From Saccharibacillus alkalitolerans (lineage in GTDB: Bacteria > Bacillota > Bacilli > Paenibacillales > Paenibacillaceae), in assembly GCF_011090185.1 (NCBI RefSeq), contig NZ_JAAFGS010000003.1, positions 124,001 through 188,000 on the forward strand: a DNA stretch of 64,000 nt, given 5' to 3'. Below are positions 60,928 through 64,000 of the stretch, one piece after another. The position numbers and the translations under genes were made by a program. Each line of letters starts with the position of its first letter. The stretch's first letter is position 1. The notes below the pieces were generated by a model, which saw nothing but the letters and a program-made list of their open reading frames with translations, was not told the DNA's origin and searched no databases.

Positions 60928-61590
60928 TCACGCGCGGCCTGAAGGGCCGTAAAGGTCCTCCCATTCCTCCCGCAGCACGCCCATCCGAATCGAGTCGTAA
61001 AGCTCTCCGCGCACGATCCGGCAGCGCCGCACCCGGCCTTCGAGCCGCATGCCGATTCGCGCGGCGGCCCGCATCATGCGCTCGTTGCCCGACCAGGTCG
61101 TAATGCCGACCCTGGGCACGTCCAGACTCGCGAACAAATAGCCGACATACAAGCGCAGCGCCTCCGTCCCGCATCCCCGGCTCCATGTATCGGATCGAAG
61201 CAGCACGATGCCGCATTCCAGCCAATTGGAAGGCTTATGCTCCCAATAAGAATTGACGGTGCCCAGCATGCGCCCTTCTATCGTCTCGATCAGCAGCCGC
61301 GGCTCCCAGGGCAGATTACGCGCTCTGAGGCTTTCGTATCCCTGCGCGAATTCCTCGAACGTCTCTTCCTCTTCTTCATCCTTGAAATAAGGCGCGTCCC
61401 ATTCCGTCCATGTCCGGTCCTTCTCCGAATGGATCAGATCGTACAGTTCGCGGTAATCGGCCGGCATGACGCTTCGCAGCCGCACTCTTTCGCCCTCCAG
61501 CAGCGTCCGGCCGCTTCTTTCGCACGCCGACGGCTGCGCTGCCGCATTTGCGTTCATGTCTTTATCGTTCGCGTTTTGCTTCTTATCCAT
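60928..61590 (-). CDS. GNAT-family acetyltransferase, RimJ/RimL type
   Basis: 220 aa. Asn/Ala-rich first ~30 residues, then LLEGERVRLRSVMPADYREL, IVLLRSDTWSRGCGTEALRL (acetyl-CoA loop with R-G-C-G-T) and NERMMRAAARIGMRLEGRVRR, as in Acetyltransf_3 proteins that acetylate ribosomal proteins, drugs or small amines. Substrate unknown. GAGGG about 11 nt before the ATG. Upstream of the leader ORF and the B12-sensor gene by about 100 nt; whether it shares their transcript is unclear. Confidence 0.88.
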   Translation of the reverse strand: MDKKQNANDKDMNANAAAQPSACERSGRTLLEGERVRLRSVMPADYRELYDLIHSEKDRTWTEWDAPYFKDEEEEETFEEFAQGYESLRARNLPWEPRLLIETIEGRMLGTVNSYWEHKPSNWLECGIVLLRSDTWSRGCGTEALRLYVGYLFASLDVPRVGITTWSGNERMMRAAARIGMRLEGRVRRCRIVRGELYDSIRMGVLREEWEDLYGPSGRA

Positions 61591-61688
61591 CTGTTCGTAA
61601 ACCCTCTTTCCGTTTCGAGTAGGGCGCCGCCCGGGAGCCTGCGCCGCTTGGTTGTCCGTTCACTCGGAACCGGATAGGGCCGAACGGC

Positions 61689-62357
61689 TTATCGCGCGAG
61701 CGTATCGATGCTTCCGTCTTCCCGGCCCACGATGACCGTGTGCGCCATGTCGACGAACAGGCCGTTTTCGACTACGCCCGGAATCGCGTTGAGACTTGCG
61801 TGCAGCGAGGCCGGATCGGCGATCGAATCGGCGCGGCAGTCGGCTATGTAATTGCCATTGTCCGTTATATAAGGCTCGCCTTCCGCAAGACGCAGTTCGG
61901 GATTCAAATGGAGCGCTTTCAGCGCATCCATCGTCCACTCGTGCGCGAAAGGAACAATCTCCACCGGCAGAGGGAACGCGCCCAGCGTATCCACCAGCTT
62001 GTCTTCGCCGACGATCACGAACATTTTGTCGCTGCGCGCCGCCACGATTTTTTCGCGCAGCAGCGCGCCTCCGCCGCCTTTGATCAGCTGCAGATGCCGG
62101 TCCACTTCATCCGCCCCGTCGATCGTGATGTCGATTCTTCCCACTTCCGAAAAAGGAACGATCGGAATGCCCAGCCCTACGGCCTGCTCTTCCGAACGCT
62201 TCGACGTGGCGACCGCGCGGACCGAAAGCCCTTCCTTCACGCGCTGACCGAGCTTCTCGATCGCGAAATAAGCCGTCGATCCCGTTCCGAGACCGACCGT
62301 CATTCCATCTTCTATCGCTTCTACCGCCCGTTCGGCGGCCAGTTTCTTCGTATTCAT
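61689..62357 (-). CDS. rpiA: Ribose-5-phosphate isomerase A
   Basis: Interconverts ribose-5-phosphate and ribulose-5-phosphate. 222 aa. VGLGTGSTAYFAIEKL, DITIDGADEVDRHLQLIKGGG (catalytic Asp and Glu), GALLREKIVAARSDK (catalytic Lys) are intact. ATG 62357 (MNTKKLAAERAVE) fits the family and has GGAG at 8 nt; ATG 62384 with GGAAGG at 11 nt is possible. Unusual in Bacillota to the extent that many use RpiB. Confidence 0.95.
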   Translation of the reverse strand: MNTKKLAAERAVEAIEDGMTVGLGTGSTAYFAIEKLGQRVKEGLSVRAVATSKRSEEQAVGLGIPIVPFSEVGRIDITIDGADEVDRHLQLIKGGGGALLREKIVAARSDKMFVIVGEDKLVDTLGAFPLPVEIVPFAHEWTMDALKALHLNPELRLAEGEPYITDNGNYIADCRADSIADPASLHASLNAIPGVVENGLFVDMAHTVIVGREDGSIDTLAR

Positions 62358-62629
62358 CTCCACCACTCCGTCCCGATTCGACATTTTGGAAAAAACCTTC
62401 CTTGTTCATTGTAAGGCATAAAAAATGGTTGCGACAGTCTTTATTTCGCGTGATCTGAAAGCTTCCCGCCTTCGTTATAAAGATTGTTACTTTTTTTGTC
62501 GAATTTAATCGATTATTGGATTATTTTTTCTTTTTCGAATAAGAATCCATCAAATAAATTGTGCGCTATCCGATATAAAAAATATCGAATTAAGTCGAAA
62601 TTAATCAAGTTAGAGGCAGGTGTAACTGT
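62358..62629. other. AT-rich upstream region of the subtilase
   Basis: 272 nt, notably poorer in GC than the rest. Holds the dyad CGATAT-AAAAA-ATATCG (62571-62587) and poly-T/poly-A runs. No promoter fits sigma-A clearly; the ribosome site AGGTG is at 62618-62622. Confidence 0.5.
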
Positions 62630-64000
62630 ATGCTGCATAAAAAGATGGATAAAACACTGCTTTTTTTCTACACTTTTCATATTTTTGTTGTTTAGTTTTA
62701 CAGCTGTCTTTCATTTTTTGACTTTTTCGAACCGTTCCGAACAAACAAACAAAAATTCGACAAACGAACCGACAAGCATCGTGCAGTCCAAGCCGGTTTT
62801 CTCTATTTTCATCCAATACGCCGATCAAAGCGGCGAGCGCGAGGCGCTGAACGTCACGCACGATCTCGACTATCATATCTATTGGGAGACAAACATGATG
62901 TCGCTGCGCACGAACGCGGACGGCCTCGCCAAACTAAGCCGCCACGATTCTATCCTGTCGATCGAATTGAGCAAGGACTATAAGAGCCTCCCGCAAAGCA
63001 CGACGTTCTCGAACGATCGGAACGCCCCGGCCGTTCCGGTTTCTTCCGCTTCCAAGCTCAAGCAGGGACAGTGGGGATACAGCGCTATCCAAGCTTCGGC
63101 CGCCGTCAGAGCCGGTTTCACCGGCAAAGGCATCAAGATCGCCGTACTCGACACCGGCGTTTCCGAAAAATCCGCTTTGAATATCAGCGGCGGCGTCTCG
63201 ACCGTCGACGGCGTTTCTTCTTACGAAGACGATAACGGCCACGGTACGTTCGTGGCCGGCATCATCGGCGCCAAAAGCAAAGCGTATAAAGGCATCGCTC
63301 CGGACGCTTCGATCTACGCCGTCAAAGTCATGGACAAGGACGGCAACGGCTCGACAGAATCACTGGCGAAAGGACTCGACTGGGCGATCCGCCAGCGTAT
63401 GGACATCATCAATCTGTCGCTGTCCTTCCCGCAGAATTCCCCGGCGATCGACGCGCTGCTCGAAAAAGCGGCCGCCAAAGGCATCACGGTCATCGTGGCC
63501 GCAGGCAACTCCGGCAATTCCGACGGCAGCGGCAATACGCTCGCTTTCCCCGCCAAGTCGCCGGAAACCATCACGGTCGCGGCTGTCGACTCCGATCTGA
63601 AACGCGCGGCTTTCTCCGGCACCGGCGACGAAGTCGAACTGTCCGCTCCTGGCGTAGGCGTCGTCAGCAGCAGCCTTTCCGGCAAATACAAACTAAGCGA
63701 CGGCACTTCCGCTGCCGCTCCGTTCGTCAGCGGAATGGTCGCCGTTCTCAAACAAGCTTATCCGAACCTTTCCGCGGATCAGATCCGCACTTCCCTCCAG
63801 CGCGGCGCGATCGACCTCGGCCCGCGGGGGCGCGACCCTCAATACGGGTACGGCATGGTGTCCTTCGAGCGGCTGATCGGCAAAAATTCGGTTATTCCGA
63901 ACACGACGTATGCCGATGCGCAAAGCGCTTCTTCGGGAACGACTTCTGCTTCGGGCAGCGGCAGCCAAAAAGCTTCCGCCGAAAGCGGCACTTTCCGCTA
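62630..64000 (+). CDS. S8-family subtilisin-like secreted protease (frameshift in signal peptide; 3' end beyond window)
   Basis: Catalytic domain from about 63070: Asp in IAVLDTGVSEK, His in DDNGHGTFVAGIIG, oxyanion Asn in VAAGNSGNSDG, Ser in SDGTSAAAPFVSGM; a Ser/Gly-rich linker follows at the window end. The only ATG with a ribosome site (62630, AGGTG 7 nt upstream) is in a different frame from the protease; that frame stops at 62693. Removing one T from the T7 run at 62661-62667 joins them into MLHKKMDKTLLFSTLFIFLL..., a proper signal peptide. The listed span therefore needs that frame change. Could be a pseudogene, sequencing error or phase switch. Confidence 0.85.

Noticed and set aside
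62630-62695. A separate 21-codon gene before the subtilase
   Set aside because: Its reading continues naturally into the subtilase signal peptide if one T is removed, which explains it better than an independent gene.

Overview
The window is a stretch of a GC-rich Gram-positive (Bacillota) chromosome. The core gene order matches the Bacillus subtilis rpmF/fapR to topA region: tmcAL, yceD, rpmF, fapR, plsX, fab genes, rnc, smc, ftsY, ylxM, ffh, rpsP, khpA, rimM, trmD, rplS, lepB, rbgA, rnhB, ylqG/ylqH, yraN, yifB, sucCD, dprA, topA. Overall GC is high (I judge upper 50s percent by eye), AGGAGG ribosome sites are strong, and PadR/HAAS/DUF4097 and GH42/AraC modules are present. This fits Paenibacillaceae, for example a Saccharibacillus-like or high-GC Paenibacillus species (inference, not a database result). 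No rRNA, tRNA, CRISPR array, transposase or phage gene was seen.

1-14.9 kb, mostly minus strand: topA (cut by the window edge by a few codons), dprA, sucCD, a lone ohrR-type MarR regulator, plus-strand yifB/comM, yraN, an FlhB-C-like/FliK-like pair, rnhB, rbgA, lepB and rplS behind a probable L19 leader. 14.9-19.4 kb is an accessory block between rplS and trmD: a 791-aa TPM-domain coiled-coil membrane protein, and a divergent padR-HAAS-DUF4097 operon. 19.4-23.6 kb: trmD (with a large insertion), rimM, khpA, rpsP, ffh, ylxM. 23.8-37.6 kb: hemolysin-III-like protein, ftsY, smc, rnc and the fatty-acid/phospholipid operon fapR-plsX-fabH-fabD-fabG-acpP-fabF, with a clear FapR operator, then rpmF-yceD. 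37.9-41.4 kb: tmcAL and the ylbL-coaD-rsmD group.

41.6-64 kb is lineage-specific. It holds a carbohydrate set (SMP-30 lactonase, SGNH esterase, AraC regulator divergent from a GH42 beta-galactosidase, Yip1-like membrane protein, GH13 oligo-1,6-glucosidase). Next come a TetM-like GTPase, two unusual non-coding repeat structures (51.7-52.2 kb) and a MarR-MMPL export operon. Then a four-gene minus-strand run encodes a CarH-like cobalamin-binding protein, a soluble hybrid histidine kinase, a GNAT and a 5'-deoxyadenosine/SAH deaminase-type amidohydrolase. A second GNAT, rpiA and a secreted subtilase cut by the window end follow.

The most interesting candidate system is the 56.1-60.8 kb run. A protein with the W-x9-EH and ExHxxG adenosylcobalamin signatures of B12 photoreceptors overlaps the gene of a cytosolic kinase with no sensor domain of its own. 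It is preceded by a 19-codon coupled leader ORF, and a deaminase that could process the adenosyl photoproduct lies in the same transcription direction. Other notable points are FapR apparently starting at an ATC codon, a frameshift in a T7 run in the subtilase signal peptide, a FlhB-C-like protein that begins after the normal NPTH cleavage site, and a 36-bp tandem repeat made of hairpins.
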